Origin: CAZHHH01 sp052400685
Lineage (GTDB): Bacteria > Bacteroidota > Bacteroidia > Bacteroidales > Marinilabiliaceae
Direction: 5' to 3' (one strand)
Assembly (NCBI GenBank): GCA_052400685.1
Contig: JBQTGJ010000007.1
DNA: 64,000 nucleotides
Shown piece after piece: positions 52,169 through 61,757 of this stretch. Below the pieces are notes generated by a model. The model was given only the letters and a program-made list of their open reading frames with translations, did not search any database and was not told where the DNA came from. The translations under genes and the position numbers were made by a program. Each line of letters starts with the position of its first letter. Positions within the stretch are counted from its first letter, which is position 1.

Positions 52169-53251
52169 TTAAATTTTAGGCACTTTAATTTTGTCAGCTT
52201 TTGATAAACCTTCTATTATTTCGATGTTGATGCCATCCGACAAGCCTGTTTTGATTTGACGTTTTTCGAAGGTTTGAGGGTCGGTTTCAACTTCAACAAA
52301 AGTGGAATCGTTGCTAAACTGAAGAACTTTTTCGGGAATGCACAGCACGCTGTCACGACGGTCGAGGACTATGTCGGCATTGGCGCTGTAACCGGCGCGA
52401 ATAAATGTGTTTTCTTTAAGCTTAACGGCAGCTCTGATTTCAAACTGAATAGCTCCATTTTCTTCTATCCCTTTGGGTGAAATGTATTCAAGGATTGCTT
52501 CGAATGACATTTCGTTGATAGCCCCAACAGATAGCATGAGATGCATCCCTTCTTCAATTTTACCCACTTCGGTTTCGTCGACCATTCCTTCGAAAATCAT
52601 TTCCGACATGTCGGCGACTATGGCTACAGTGGTGCCGTCGTTGAAGGTATTACTTTTGATGACTGAGTTACCTTTTTTCACCGGAACGTCCAGAATCATG
52701 CCATCAATGGTAGAACGAATAACCGTATTGGTTTGCGACCCCATTTTTTTAGTTACGCCTTCCTGTATGAGTTGCAGATGATTTTCGGCAGCTTCCAGAT
52801 CTTCTTTTTTAGTATTATAGTTTAGTTCCTGGGTTTCGAAGTCGGAGAGCGCAATTACTTTTTGGTTGTAAAGTTCCTTGGCTCGTTCGTATTCTGTTTT
52901 TGCATTCAGAAAAGCCAACTTTGCTTTTTTAGCATTGCTTTCGGCTGAGTTGACTTCTATCATCTCAGGAATGATTTGAATTTGTGCTATGCGGTCGCCT
53001 TGCTTAACAATATTACCGGGATCGACGTATATCTCCTTTATGATGCCCGATTCCTGAGGTTTTATTTCTATTTCCTGACGTGGAATAACCGAGCCGGTTG
53101 CAACCGTCTTTTTAATGATATTATCTTTGAAAGGAGATTCAATTTCATAGGTCACGGGTTCCTGTTTTGATTGTTTATAGAGATAGTAGAATACCCAAAG
53201 AACCAGGCCTGCGAACACAAGCAATCCGAAAATTTTTAAAAATCGTTTCAT
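52169..53251 (-). CDS. Efflux RND/MacA-type membrane fusion protein
   Basis: A 360-residue HlyD/MacA-like adaptor: N-terminal membrane anchor (about 8-25, FGLLVFAGLVLWVFYYLY), lipoyl halves (ETGSVIPRQEIEIKPQESGIIKEIYVDPGNIVKQGDRIAQI and later), a long coiled coil (about 100-150, NAKKAKLAFLNAKTEYERAKELYN), and beta-barrel and membrane-proximal domains. It bridges the MacB-like permeases and TolC. It is followed downstream by the two permeases in the transcript order ATPase-permease-permease-MFP-TolC. Confidence 0.92.
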   Translation of the reverse strand: MKRFLKIFGLLVFAGLVLWVFYYLYKQSKQEPVTYEIESPFKDNIIKKTVATGSVIPRQEIEIKPQESGIIKEIYVDPGNIVKQGDRIAQIQIIPEMIEVNSAESNAKKAKLAFLNAKTEYERAKELYNQKVIALSDFETQELNYNTKKEDLEAAENHLQLIQEGVTKKMGSQTNTVIRSTIDGMILDVPVKKGNSVIKSNTFNDGTTVAIVADMSEMIFEGMVDETEVGKIEEGMHLMLSVGAINEMSFEAILEYISPKGIEENGAIQFEIRAAVKLKENTFIRAGYSANADIVLDRRDSVLCIPEKVLQFSNDSTFVEVETDPQTFEKRQIKTGLSDGINIEIIEGLSKADKIKVPKI

Positions 53252-53287
53252 ACGTCAATAGTTTGTTTGGTATGTGAGTTATTTGTT

Positions 53288-54568
53288 TTATTCGTGTCTT
53301 AAAGCTTCAATTGGTTTAATGCGGATGGCCTTTCGTGCCGGAATGAGTCCCGCTATAATACCCGTAATGATCAGAATTCCCAGTGAGGTCAGAGCCAGGA
53401 ACAGACCAATTTCCGGATGGGCAAAGAAGGTCCCTTCATCTGGTGGTTGAGACGCTTTGGCATATTCCAGCGCGATGTCCACCAGGTGCAAAACCAGAGT
53501 TCCAAGAGCGAGCCCTATGAATCCGGCCAGGGTGGTTAAGAACACCGATTCGGAAATAATTTGACCAACAATGATAGAGGGGCGTGCGCCTATGGCGCGT
53601 TGCACGCCAATTTCTTTGGTTCGCTCCCTTACAATAACCAGCATAATATTACTAACGCCAACGGCTCCGGCTATCAGGGTACCGATACCAACAATCCAAA
53701 TTAACAGGTTGATGCCAATAAATACATACGACATGGTTTTTACTTGTTCTTCCACATTTATGTGTCCCATGGCATCGTCGTCGTCGGGGGCAACATAATG
53801 GTTTTTCTTTAGCAGCGTCATTACTTTTTCGGATGTGGCTTCTACGCTGTATCCTTTTTTAGCGGTAAAACCAAAGAAATGAACCGTTTCGCCATAGTTG
53901 TAGACTTGTTGCATGGTGGTGAATGGGACGTATATACTTTCTTTTTTATTACTGCCAATATTAATGTTGGGGTTTCGGGATTTAAAAACACCTACCACCT
54001 GAAACCAAACGCCGCTTACTTTTAGATATTTTCCTACTGGGTCTTCGTCTTTGTCGAACATCACTTCGTAAACGCGCTCGCCAATGATGCAAACTTTTCG
54101 GCGTTGTTCCATATCCAGTTTATTCAAGAAACGTCCATAAACCATATCGCACGGGTCGATGAAGTTATATTCAGGAACGTCACCATTTACGGTGAAAGAA
54201 CCGCTTTTGAGGCCACGGATAACATTTTCGCCTTGCGACACATTCCATCCTTGCAGCTTGGGTGCTAATACTTCTATTTCAGGGATTTCGCGACGGATAA
54301 TGTCCATGTCTTTATTGGTGAAATTCCATGACCTGCCCTGTTTAAAACCATTGTATGGCTTTGTGGTGAGATTGGTCCATATAAATGCACTGTTGGTGGC
54401 AAAGTCTTTTATTCCTTCTGTAATGCCATTGACTAATCCGTTTCCGGCGCCGGTCATCACCACCAGCATAAAGATTCCCCAGCCTACCCCAAAGGCAGTG
54501 AGGAAACTCCGCATTTTGTTTTGTTTTATGGCAATTATTATTTCCTGCCATCTGTCTCTGTCGAACAC
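53288..54568 (-). CDS. MacB-type ABC transporter permease, copy 2
   Basis: A 426-residue MacB/FtsX-type permease: one N-terminal helix (about 20-45), a large periplasmic MacB_PCD domain (about 50-250), and three C-terminal helices containing IVRERTKEIGVQRAIGARPSIIV, a typical cytosolic coupling segment, and the LIPARKAIRIKPIEALRHE ending. It is paralogous to the next gene, and the two permeases presumably form a heterodimer. The spacing to the membrane fusion gene is 36 bp. Confidence 0.93.
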   Translation of the reverse strand: MFDRDRWQEIIIAIKQNKMRSFLTAFGVGWGIFMLVVMTGAGNGLVNGITEGIKDFATNSAFIWTNLTTKPYNGFKQGRSWNFTNKDMDIIRREIPEIEVLAPKLQGWNVSQGENVIRGLKSGSFTVNGDVPEYNFIDPCDMVYGRFLNKLDMEQRRKVCIIGERVYEVMFDKDEDPVGKYLKVSGVWFQVVGVFKSRNPNINIGSNKKESIYVPFTTMQQVYNYGETVHFFGFTAKKGYSVEATSEKVMTLLKKNHYVAPDDDDAMGHINVEEQVKTMSYVFIGINLLIWIVGIGTLIAGAVGVSNIMLVIVRERTKEIGVQRAIGARPSIIVGQIISESVFLTTLAGFIGLALGTLVLHLVDIALEYAKASQPPDEGTFFAHPEIGLFLALTSLGILIITGIIAGLIPARKAIRIKPIEALRHE

Positions 54569-54635
54569 GGTATATTGGTTTTAGATGATTGTTGATATTA
54601 TTTACGCTAAACGTTGTTTTTTTTGCGGTCTGTTT

Positions 54636-55883
54636 TTATTCGTCGTGCAAAGCGTCAATGGGTTTAATGGCGGCGGCTTTACGAGCTGGAATATAACCTG
54701 CAATCAGGCCAGCAAATATCAGTACGATTGCGGCAGCAATGGCTACACCAAAATCAGCGGAAGGATTGCTGAATATATAGTTAATCTGGTCGTTGCCCTG
54801 CGACACCTGAGCCAGTACAATGTTAAGTATGTGCAATACCCCCATGCCAATGAATAGTCCTATAAAGCCTGCCATAGCGGTAATAAACAGTGATTCGGAC
54901 AAAACCAGCCAGACAACACTGAGTGGCGAAGCGCCAATGGCTTTGCGAATACCAATTTCTTTGGTACGTTCTTTAACCAGAATAATCATGATGTTACTGA
55001 CGCCTACAATTCCGGCAATGATGGTCATGATGCCGATAACCCAGATAAACATACGAATGCCTGCAAAAACACCTTGTGCTTGTTTGAAGTGTTCTAATGT
55101 ATTCCACACAAAAATTGCTTTTTCATCGGTTTCGGAGTAGTGATGCCGCCGAGCCAGAATTTTTTTTACCGAGGCTTCAATTTGTTTGTTTTCCTCTACG
55201 GTGGTCGATTTGGTGGTTAAAGCCAGATTGTTAATTCGGTTAGCGCCATTGAAAACACGTTGGGCGGTGGAGATTGGCAGGAATGCTTTTTTTGAATCTC
55301 GTTGTTGCGGATCTTCAATAATACCAACAACCTTAAAAGAGATCCCGCCAACTTTTAGAAATTTCCCCATCGGGTCTTCATCTTTAAAGAGGATTTCTAC
55401 AATTGGCCTGGAAAGAACAATGACTTTACGAAATTCATCAATATCGATTTTATTGATGAAACGTCCTTCTACCATATCGAGAGTTTCAATGCCATTGTAT
55501 TCGGGCATGACACAAGTTATGGAATAAATTCCGTATTCGTTGTTATAGGTGAGTGGCGCATTGTCACGAAGGTACATACGGCCTGAAATATTGCTGACGC
55601 CGCGGAGCTCATCTTTTAGTGCGTTATAATCTTCGTTGGTAAATCGGATTCGTCGTCCTTTTTTTAGTCCTTCATACGACTCGCTGGTCTCACCGGGATG
55701 CACCCATATCGCATTTTTGGAAGAGCCCCGGAAACTGAATTCCATTCCATTTTGCAAACCTTTGCCGGAACCCAGCAGGATGATCAGCATGAAGATACCC
55801 CATGCTACGCTGAATCCTGTCATGATAGCCCTTAGTTTGTTTTTTTTAAGGGTGTTTAATATTTCTTCTATGTAGTCGAACAT
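54636..55883 (-). CDS. MacB-type ABC transporter permease, copy 1
   Basis: A 415-residue FtsX/MacB permease with the same organisation as its neighbour: N-terminal helix (about 18-40), periplasmic domain, then the coupling segment ILVKERTKEIGIRKAIGASPLSVV and the ending IPARKAAAIKPIDALHDE. The near-identical architecture of the two permeases points to a tandem duplication followed by divergence. It lies directly downstream of the ATPase gene (26 bp). Confidence 0.93.
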   Translation of the reverse strand: MFDYIEEILNTLKKNKLRAIMTGFSVAWGIFMLIILLGSGKGLQNGMEFSFRGSSKNAIWVHPGETSESYEGLKKGRRIRFTNEDYNALKDELRGVSNISGRMYLRDNAPLTYNNEYGIYSITCVMPEYNGIETLDMVEGRFINKIDIDEFRKVIVLSRPIVEILFKDEDPMGKFLKVGGISFKVVGIIEDPQQRDSKKAFLPISTAQRVFNGANRINNLALTTKSTTVEENKQIEASVKKILARRHHYSETDEKAIFVWNTLEHFKQAQGVFAGIRMFIWVIGIMTIIAGIVGVSNIMIILVKERTKEIGIRKAIGASPLSVVWLVLSESLFITAMAGFIGLFIGMGVLHILNIVLAQVSQGNDQINYIFSNPSADFGVAIAAAIVLIFAGLIAGYIPARKAAAIKPIDALHDE

Positions 55884-55909
55884 AGTTTTCTGTGGTTTAT
55901 AGAGAATGA

Positions 55910-56653
55910 TTATTTAGCCACACCGGCCATTTCATTTTTGTCTGTTGTGAGAAGGTTGCCATCAGCATCTTGTTTCCCCGATGAGGCTATAATGCCATCG
56001 TGCAGACGAATGACGCGCTGGGTGCGTGCTGCAATATCATTTTCGTGCGTCACAATAATAAGCGAAATACCGGTTTCGTTTACTTCTTTCAGAATATCCA
56101 TCACTTCGAGTGATGTTTGCGAATCGAGGGCGCCGGTAGGTTCGTCAGCTAAAATGACTTTTGGTTGCGATATTAACGCCCGCGCAATGGCTACGCGTTG
56201 TTTTTGCCCTCCCGACATTTCGGAGGGGAGGTGATTTGCCCATTCCTTTAATCCCAAACGATCAAGGTATTCTAATGCCATAATATTCCTTTTTTTTCGG
56301 CTTACCTTTTGATAGTAGAGAGGCAGAGCGACATTCTCCATGGCATTTTTGAACGAAATAAGGTTGAACGACTGAAATATAAAGCCAATATACTGGTTGC
56401 GAAATCGAGCTGCTTTGGTTTCATTCATTTTTCCAATATGAATGCCATCCAGCTGGTATGTTCCGGCGTCATAATTATCTAAAATTCCCAGTATATTAAG
56501 AAGTGTTGATTTCCCGGATCCGGAGGAGCCCATGATGCTTACCATTTCGCCTTCTTTAATGTCAATGTCAATACCTTTGAGTACATGCAGAGAATTATTG
56601 CCTGTGATATACGATTTGTGCAATGATTCGACGTGGATGATGCTTTTGCTCAT
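55910..56653 (-). CDS. MacB-type ABC transporter ATPase
   Basis: A 247-residue LolD/MacB-type ATP-binding protein, first gene of the operon. Walker A is GSSGSGKST with the following LLNILGILDNYDAGTY typical of this family; signature SEMSGGQKQRVAIARAL; Walker B VILADEPTGALDS; D-loop and H-loop His in IVTHENDIA. It powers the MacAB-TolC-type conduit that moves macrolides, peptides or lipids; the cargo is unknown. Confidence 0.94.
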   Translation of the reverse strand: MSKSIIHVESLHKSYITGNNSLHVLKGIDIDIKEGEMVSIMGSSGSGKSTLLNILGILDNYDAGTYQLDGIHIGKMNETKAARFRNQYIGFIFQSFNLISFKNAMENVALPLYYQKVSRKKRNIMALEYLDRLGLKEWANHLPSEMSGGQKQRVAIARALISQPKVILADEPTGALDSQTSLEVMDILKEVNETGISLIIVTHENDIAARTQRVIRLHDGIIASSGKQDADGNLLTTDKNEMAGVAK

Positions 56654-56988
56654 TGTATGTTGGTTTTATTTATTTTTAAAGTTATGACGATGTAAGCTGG
56701 AAATGAAACTTTTCGGTCGCTTTGTTCTTACAACCATTAGACCAATATTTTTAACGAATTCATTCATAGTTGTTTGTGCTATAGTTGTGTGTTTTTTTTG
56801 TTAATACAGATGTCTGAATATGAACATTGAGTGTCCGATATCGGGCGGTTTGATGAAATTTAACGTTGCCATTTTGAAAAGCTTACTGGCTGATTTTCTT
56901 TTTATGAAGGCGGTAAGAATTCTACAATATATTTAAACGGGCAATGAGAAAAGTGTATTTTTGTGTGGTAAACTAATTTTTTGTGTCG
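56654..56988. other. Intergenic promoter region of the efflux operon and CPBP gene
   Basis: Divergent region of about 335 bp. The operon and the CPBP gene must start here, but no confident TAnnTTTG box was found. The sequence is unremarkable and lacks a hairpin or repeat. Confidence 0.4.
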
Positions 56989-57915
56989 ATGAAGACTGGT
57001 GTGATGTCGGGGCTACACCCTACCCTGAAGTTTTTTATGGTTTTGATTTTTGTGCTGACCTCAGCTCTTTTTTTAACGGTGTTAGGTTTTTTGGTAGCAG
57101 TGCCATTCTTCGGCGTGGATGATTTGATGGCTATGTCGAAGGGGCAGGCTTCTTTATCGCTGTTGAAGTATCTTCAAATGACACAAAGCCTTACGGTTTT
57201 TATTCTCCCTTCCCTACTGGCTGCTTTTATGCTGTCGCGCAAGCCTTTGCTTTGGTTGAAATTCAGAACTCCTAAACCCTTGTTTTTGCTGGTTGTTGTT
57301 TTGATTTTTGTGTCTGTTCAGCCATTAACGGGTTGGTTGGGTTATGTGAATACTAAGATGGATTTGCCGGATTTTTTGCGCGGTGTTGAACTTTGGATGT
57401 CAAATGCGGAGGCTTCTGCCAATTCTCTTATTTTTCAATTTTTAGATACATCCAGTATCGGCCCTGTGGTTGTTAATTTTTTTATGATGGTGCTGCTACC
57501 TGCCTTTGGTGAGGAATTGTTGTTTCGTGGCGCTATTCAGACGTCATTAAAAAAAGCCGTGGTGAATCATCACGTTGCAGTATGGGTTACGGCAATTCTT
57601 TTTAGTGCCTTACATATGCAGTTTTTTACCTTTGCACCTCGTTTGCTATTGGGTGCGTTGTTGGGTTATCTTCTGGTGTATGGTAAAAGCATCTGGTATC
57701 CGATTTTAGGCCATTTTACCAATAACCTGCTTTCTTTTATCATGTTTTATTACTACAGAGCCCATATGCCTGGCGTAAATCCTTTGGACAGTAGTGCTGA
57801 ACGACCCGATTGGTGGCTTATTTTGGCAGGGACTGTTTTTATGACAGGTCTGTTTGGATGGTTTCGGAGTCGGTCTAAGCTGGTGCTGCCTGTGGTGATC
57901 TCCAACCATAATTAG
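56989..57915 (+). CDS. CPBP family intramembrane metalloprotease
   Basis: A 308-residue membrane protein (start at ATG 56989; a GTG at 56983 is an alternative) with about seven to eight hydrophobic segments. The CPBP/ABI catalytic motifs are all there: EELLFRGAIQTSLKK (glutamates and arginine), SALHMQFFTFAPRLLLGALLGYLL and ILGHFTNNLLSF, supplying the histidines of a metalloprotease. Substrates are unknown; family members prenylate-process or degrade small membrane peptides. Its TAG stop overlaps the beginning of a MITE-like element. Confidence 0.88.
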   Translation: MKTGVMSGLHPTLKFFMVLIFVLTSALFLTVLGFLVAVPFFGVDDLMAMSKGQASLSLLKYLQMTQSLTVFILPSLLAAFMLSRKPLLWLKFRTPKPLFLLVVVLIFVSVQPLTGWLGYVNTKMDLPDFLRGVELWMSNAEASANSLIFQFLDTSSIGPVVVNFFMMVLLPAFGEELLFRGAIQTSLKKAVVNHHVAVWVTAILFSALHMQFFTFAPRLLLGALLGYLLVYGKSIWYPILGHFTNNLLSFIMFYYYRAHMPGVNPLDSSAERPDWWLILAGTVFMTGLFGWFRSRSKLVLPVVISNHN

Positions 57916-58057
57916 TGTTTGTCTATAAAGTCAACTACTTCGTTATGCTTGTCATAAAAACAGTCATTTACGAAAAGTAAACTCCTTGATTTTTATGACG
58001 TAGCGAGCCTCGTATTTGAACTTTATATTTCAAACACTTAGTTTATGGACAGGCACT
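57914..58057. mobile_element. MITE-like element, copy 3 (inverted)
   Basis: About 144 bp in the opposite orientation to copies 1 and 2. Terminal repeats are AGTGTTTGTCTATAAAG and TTTATGGACAGGCACT. AATT on both sides may be the target duplication. The interior contains GTTATGCTTGTCATAAAAAC, AGTCATTTACGAAAAGTAAAC and GAACTTTATATTTCAAACAC, the complements of blocks in the other copies. Confidence 0.75.
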
Positions 58058-58060
58058 AAT

Positions 58061-58210
58061 TAGTGTCTGTTCATAAAATTCGGAGTTTGAGCTATGAAAG
58101 ATCAGTTTTCGGTTTTGTGTAGCTTAATCAATATGTGTTTACTGGTGTAGACGACTATTTTGATAATAAGGGGAACACTGAAATTGGCGTTTACCGGTTA
58201 ATTCAATTGA
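58061..58210. mobile_element. Partial or divergent MITE-like copy
   Basis: Starts TTAGTGTCTGTTCATAAAA directly after copy 3, then shares a GTTTACTGGTGTAGACGA block with the divergent copy at 50390-50545. The right terminus is not identified. Confidence 0.45.
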
Positions 58211-58328
58211 TGGTGTTTTTATAGGAAATTCTCTGTTAAAGAGGATATATTTATTCTGATTGAGTGCAATTCTCTGTTTCTGTTTTCTTTAGAACTATAT
58301 CTGAGATATTCTGTTAAAGCAGAATTAT

Positions 58329-58336
58329 TATATTTG
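58329..58336 (+). promoter_or_regulatory. Candidate -7 promoter element of ccsBA
   Basis: TATATTTG fits TAnnTTTG and lies 33 bases before the start codon at 58370, giving a plausible short leader. The -33 region is weak. Confidence 0.4.
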
Positions 58337-58369
58337 ATTCATTTAACAAGAATTGATACCGTTACTTTC

Positions 58370-61300
58370 ATGCAAAAGATTTTAAAATATTTCGCGGCGC
58401 CCTGGATGATGGGAAGTTTGTTGTTTGTTTTGGCATTTTCAATGGCAATGGCTACTTTTTTAGAAAGTATGTACGGCACAGATGCAGCCAAAGCTTTGGT
58501 CTATAATTCAAGGTGGTTTGAAGCAATTTTTTTGTTGCTCGCCTTAAATATGCTGGCTAATATTATAGGTTATAAGATGTGGCGTAGGCATAAGATAGCG
58601 GTATTTTTATTTCATTTTTCCTTTTTTGTGATTGTTTTAGGCGCCGGTATAACGCGTTATTTTGGTGCAGAGGGCTTGCTTGCGGTGCGCGAGGGAGCAG
58701 TTAATAATGTCATGTTATCTGCTGATCCGGTTATAAACGTGCGTTGGATAGTTGGTAATGAAGAGGATGAAGTCAGTCAAGTTTCGTTTTTATCTGTGGC
58801 AACGCCTTTTGAATTTAATGCGGCTTTGAAGGCGAATGACGTGCGAGTAAAAATTAAGAGCACGGGTTTTATTCCCAATGCAGTGAGTCAGCCTGTTGTG
58901 GATGAACATGGTGGTCCGGTGATGGCTTTAACATTTTTAGATGGTATGCAGCCTGGTCAACAATTTTTGCAGTTAGGGGATGTCATTCGTTTTGATGGCG
59001 TTACAGTGGGTTTTGAACCTAAGGATACTACCGGTGTTGACGTTTTACTTTATCGTTCCGGGGATAACAATGCGCCTGAGTTTTTGGCTCGTTTTCCTTT
59101 TGTTCGGACAGATGGTGGCGAGACACAAAAAACTTCTTTTTTGCCTAATCGTCGTTACCGCCTGAAAAGAGGTGTAATTTACGATTTTGGTCGTGTTCGA
59201 CTTGTGTTAAGTCGTTATTTGCCTAAGGCTCGGATGATGCCTGTGCCGGTTACTCAAGGGGGCGATAATGGGATGCCCCATGCCGTGTTGTTTGATGTTG
59301 CTGTTGACGGTATGGTTACGGAGGCCGCAGCTTTTGGTCGTGATGGGCAAGTTGGTCAAGTAACACATGTTGAGTTGCCACAAGGGCTGCTGGAGTTAAG
59401 TTATGGTGCCAAACCCATTACGTTGCCTTTTTCTATCCGGTTGAACGATTTTATTCTGGAAAGGTATCCCGGGTCAGAGAGTCCTTCGGCTTATATTAGT
59501 GAAGTGACGCTTATTGATCGGGAGAAAAATATAGAGGAGTCTTATTCCATTTTTATGAATAATATTTTGAATTATCGTGGCTATCGTTTATACCAGAGTT
59601 CTTACGATCAGGATGAGAAAGGTACGGTTTTGTCGGTGAATCATGATGGTCCTGGCACCGTTTTGACCTATCTGGGGTATTTCCTGATGGCTTTGGGAAT
59701 GATGCTGGCTCTGATACAGCCGGGAACGCGCTTTCGTCGTTTGATGAGCGAAGTCAGTAAGATTCATCATAAACGACAATTATTATCGGTCATTTTATTT
59801 TTCTTGTTTGTTGGGTCTTCTTTTGCTCAGGATAAGATGCCGCCAGTGCCCGACAAAGAAGTGGCCGAATCCTTTGGGGCTTTGTGGGTGCAGGATGACG
59901 GTGGCCGCATAAAGCCGCTTAATTCTTTGCATCAGGAAGTGGTGGTAAAACTGGTGAAACACAATAGTTTTATGGGGCTTACGGTTGATCAGGTCGTGCT
60001 GGGAATGTTGACATTCCCGTTGGAGTGGCAGTCTATGCCAATGATTACGGTGAAGCATGAAACCTTACGCCAGTTGTTAAATTTAAAAGTGAAGAAAGCT
60101 GCTTTTAGTGATTTTTTTAACGCGCAGGGGCAATATCTTATCCATCAGCTGGTGGACGATGCTTATCGAATGAGTCCGGCTCACCGCAGCAAATTGCAAC
60201 AGGAATTGATAAAAGTTGACGAACAGGTAAATGTATTTTATCTGACGCAGATGGGGCGTTTTCATAAGTTGTTTCCCAATCCGGCGAATAGTCTCGCACC
60301 ATGGCTTACCTCCAACAATAAAGAGATGAAGGAAGTGGGGGATGACAGCTTGAACATGTCTTCCATCATGACCAATTTTATTAATGATATTAAGGAAAAT
60401 CATAGGGTTTCGGCTTTGAGTCGGTTACAGCAGATGGATCACTATCAGCAGGAGTATGGCGGTCAAATATTACCTTCGGTGCAACATGGCAGGATGGAGC
60501 GTCTTTATAATCGGTTGAACATTTTTCTTTGGCTTTCGACGTTGTTTTTTGGTCTGGGTTTGCTTCTGGTGCTTTATCAAATGGCTGTGCTGTTACAACC
60601 TTCTATTCCTGATAAATGGGTGATGCGGATTGGTTCAGTTATTTTGCTGGGAGGGTTCATCTATTATACATTTGGATTGGGATTGCGCTGGTATGTAGCC
60701 GGACATGCGCCATGGAGTAACGGTTACGAGTCAATGGTTTTCATTGGGTGGGCAATCATGATGGCCGGTTTATTGATGATGCGAAAGAGTAATCTGGTGA
60801 TGCCGGTCACGGCTACTTTTACAGGACTGGTTATGATGGTAGCTCATTTAAGCTGGATGAATCCACAAATAACCAATTTGGTGCCGGTGCTGCAAAGTTA
60901 TTGGCTTACGTTGCATGTTGCAGTGATAACAGCCGGTTATGGCTTTTTGGGTTTGGGTGCCATATTGGGTTTTTTGAGTTTGTTAATAATGATATTTCGT
61001 AATAGCAATAATATTAACAGGTTGCAGCTGGCTATTGACGAGTTGACAATCGTAAACGAGTTGGCTCTGACCGCCGGGTTATATTTTATGACCATCGGTT
61101 CTTTTCTTGGTGGTATTTGGGCCAATGAGTCGTGGGGCCGTTATTGGGGTTGGGACGCTAAAGAAACCTGGTCGCTTATTACAATAGTATTGTATGCTTT
61201 GGTGTTGCATCTCAGGTTTATCCCTGGTTTGAAGGGAAAGTCCATTTTCAATATTGCATCGCTGATCACATTTTCTTCAGTTATAATGACTTATTTAGGT

Positions 61301-61459
61301 GTAAATTATTATCTCGTCGGGATGCACTCTTATGCTGCTGGGGAAGCGGTTCCCATTCCGGCACCGTTGTACTATGCAGTAACGGCAGTGGTGGTGATGA
61401 TAGGTTTGGCGTTGCTGAATGAGCATAAGATGAAGTCCATATTGTCGATCAAACGATGA
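58370..61459 (+). CDS. ccsBA: Fused cytochrome c biogenesis protein CcsB-CcsA
   Basis: A 1029-residue fusion of the System II cytochrome c haem lyase, from ATG 58370 (MQKILKYFAAPWMMGSLL; an upstream TTG would add 12). The N-terminal part (ResB/CcsB-like) has several membrane helices and a large periplasmic domain. In the middle (about 470-490) is another hydrophobic segment resembling a signal peptide (LLSVILFFLFVGSSFAQ), followed by a soluble region. The C-terminal CcsA part has the haem-handling WWD motif WGRYWGWDAKETW (about 917-929) and histidines in LTLHVAV and GMHSYAAGE. It moves haem out and attaches it to apocytochromes c. Fusion is common in Bacteroidota and epsilonproteobacteria. 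Confidence 0.94.
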   Translation: MQKILKYFAAPWMMGSLLFVLAFSMAMATFLESMYGTDAAKALVYNSRWFEAIFLLLALNMLANIIGYKMWRRHKIAVFLFHFSFFVIVLGAGITRYFGAEGLLAVREGAVNNVMLSADPVINVRWIVGNEEDEVSQVSFLSVATPFEFNAALKANDVRVKIKSTGFIPNAVSQPVVDEHGGPVMALTFLDGMQPGQQFLQLGDVIRFDGVTVGFEPKDTTGVDVLLYRSGDNNAPEFLARFPFVRTDGGETQKTSFLPNRRYRLKRGVIYDFGRVRLVLSRYLPKARMMPVPVTQGGDNGMPHAVLFDVAVDGMVTEAAAFGRDGQVGQVTHVELPQGLLELSYGAKPITLPFSIRLNDFILERYPGSESPSAYISEVTLIDREKNIEESYSIFMNNILNYRGYRLYQSSYDQDEKGTVLSVNHDGPGTVLTYLGYFLMALGMMLALIQPGTRFRRLMSEVSKIHHKRQLLSVILFFLFVGSSFAQDKMPPVPDKEVAESFGALWVQDDGGRIKPLNSLHQEVVVKLVKHNSFMGLTVDQVVLGMLTFPLEWQSMPMITVKHETLRQLLNLKVKKAAFSDFFNAQGQYLIHQLVDDAYRMSPAHRSKLQQELIKVDEQVNVFYLTQMGRFHKLFPNPANSLAPWLTSNNKEMKEVGDDSLNMSSIMTNFINDIKENHRVSALSRLQQMDHYQQEYGGQILPSVQHGRMERLYNRLNIFLWLSTLFFGLGLLLVLYQMAVLLQPSIPDKWVMRIGSVILLGGFIYYTFGLGLRWYVAGHAPWSNGYESMVFIGWAIMMAGLLMMRKSNLVMPVTATFTGLVMMVAHLSWMNPQITNLVPVLQSYWLTLHVAVITAGYGFLGLGAILGFLSLLIMIFRNSNNINRLQLAIDELTIVNELALTAGLYFMTIGSFLGGIWANESWGRYWGWDAKETWSLITIVLYALVLHLRFIPGLKGKSIFNIASLITFSSVIMTYLGVNYYLVGMHSYAAGEAVPIPAPLYYAVTAVVVMIGLALLNEHKMKSILSIKR

Positions 61460-61757
61460 TTCCCTATTTTATTTGTCACACGCGTGCTGTTTTTATATGA
61501 CTTATTTCGATGGACTGGAATGGGTTTCTGATCATTGAGCTGCAGTCTGTAAAAGGGTTGGAGGGGCGTTTGTATTAGTATTATAGGATTTCATAGTACA
61601 AAGACAATAGAAAAACAGACGTTTGGCATAGAATTGATGGCGTTTTTGGACAATTATTATTCATGGAATCAAGGTTTAGAGTGCCATTTTGTGGTGAAAT
61701 AAAAAGAGGCTGTCTTTTAGGACAGCCTCTTTTATATGTGATTTGTGATAGAGCCGA
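61460..61757. other. Convergent intergenic region
   Basis: The 3' flanks of ccsBA (+) and tsf (-). Apart from the terminator at 61701-61733 nothing is seen. Confidence 0.6.
61701..61733. terminator. Terminator of the rpsI-rpsB-tsf operon
   Basis: AAAAGAGGCTGTC, loop TTTTAG, GACAGCCTCTTTT: a strong symmetrical hairpin placed 25 bp beyond the tsf stop codon, with A- and T-runs on the flanks that make it bidirectional. Confidence 0.88.
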
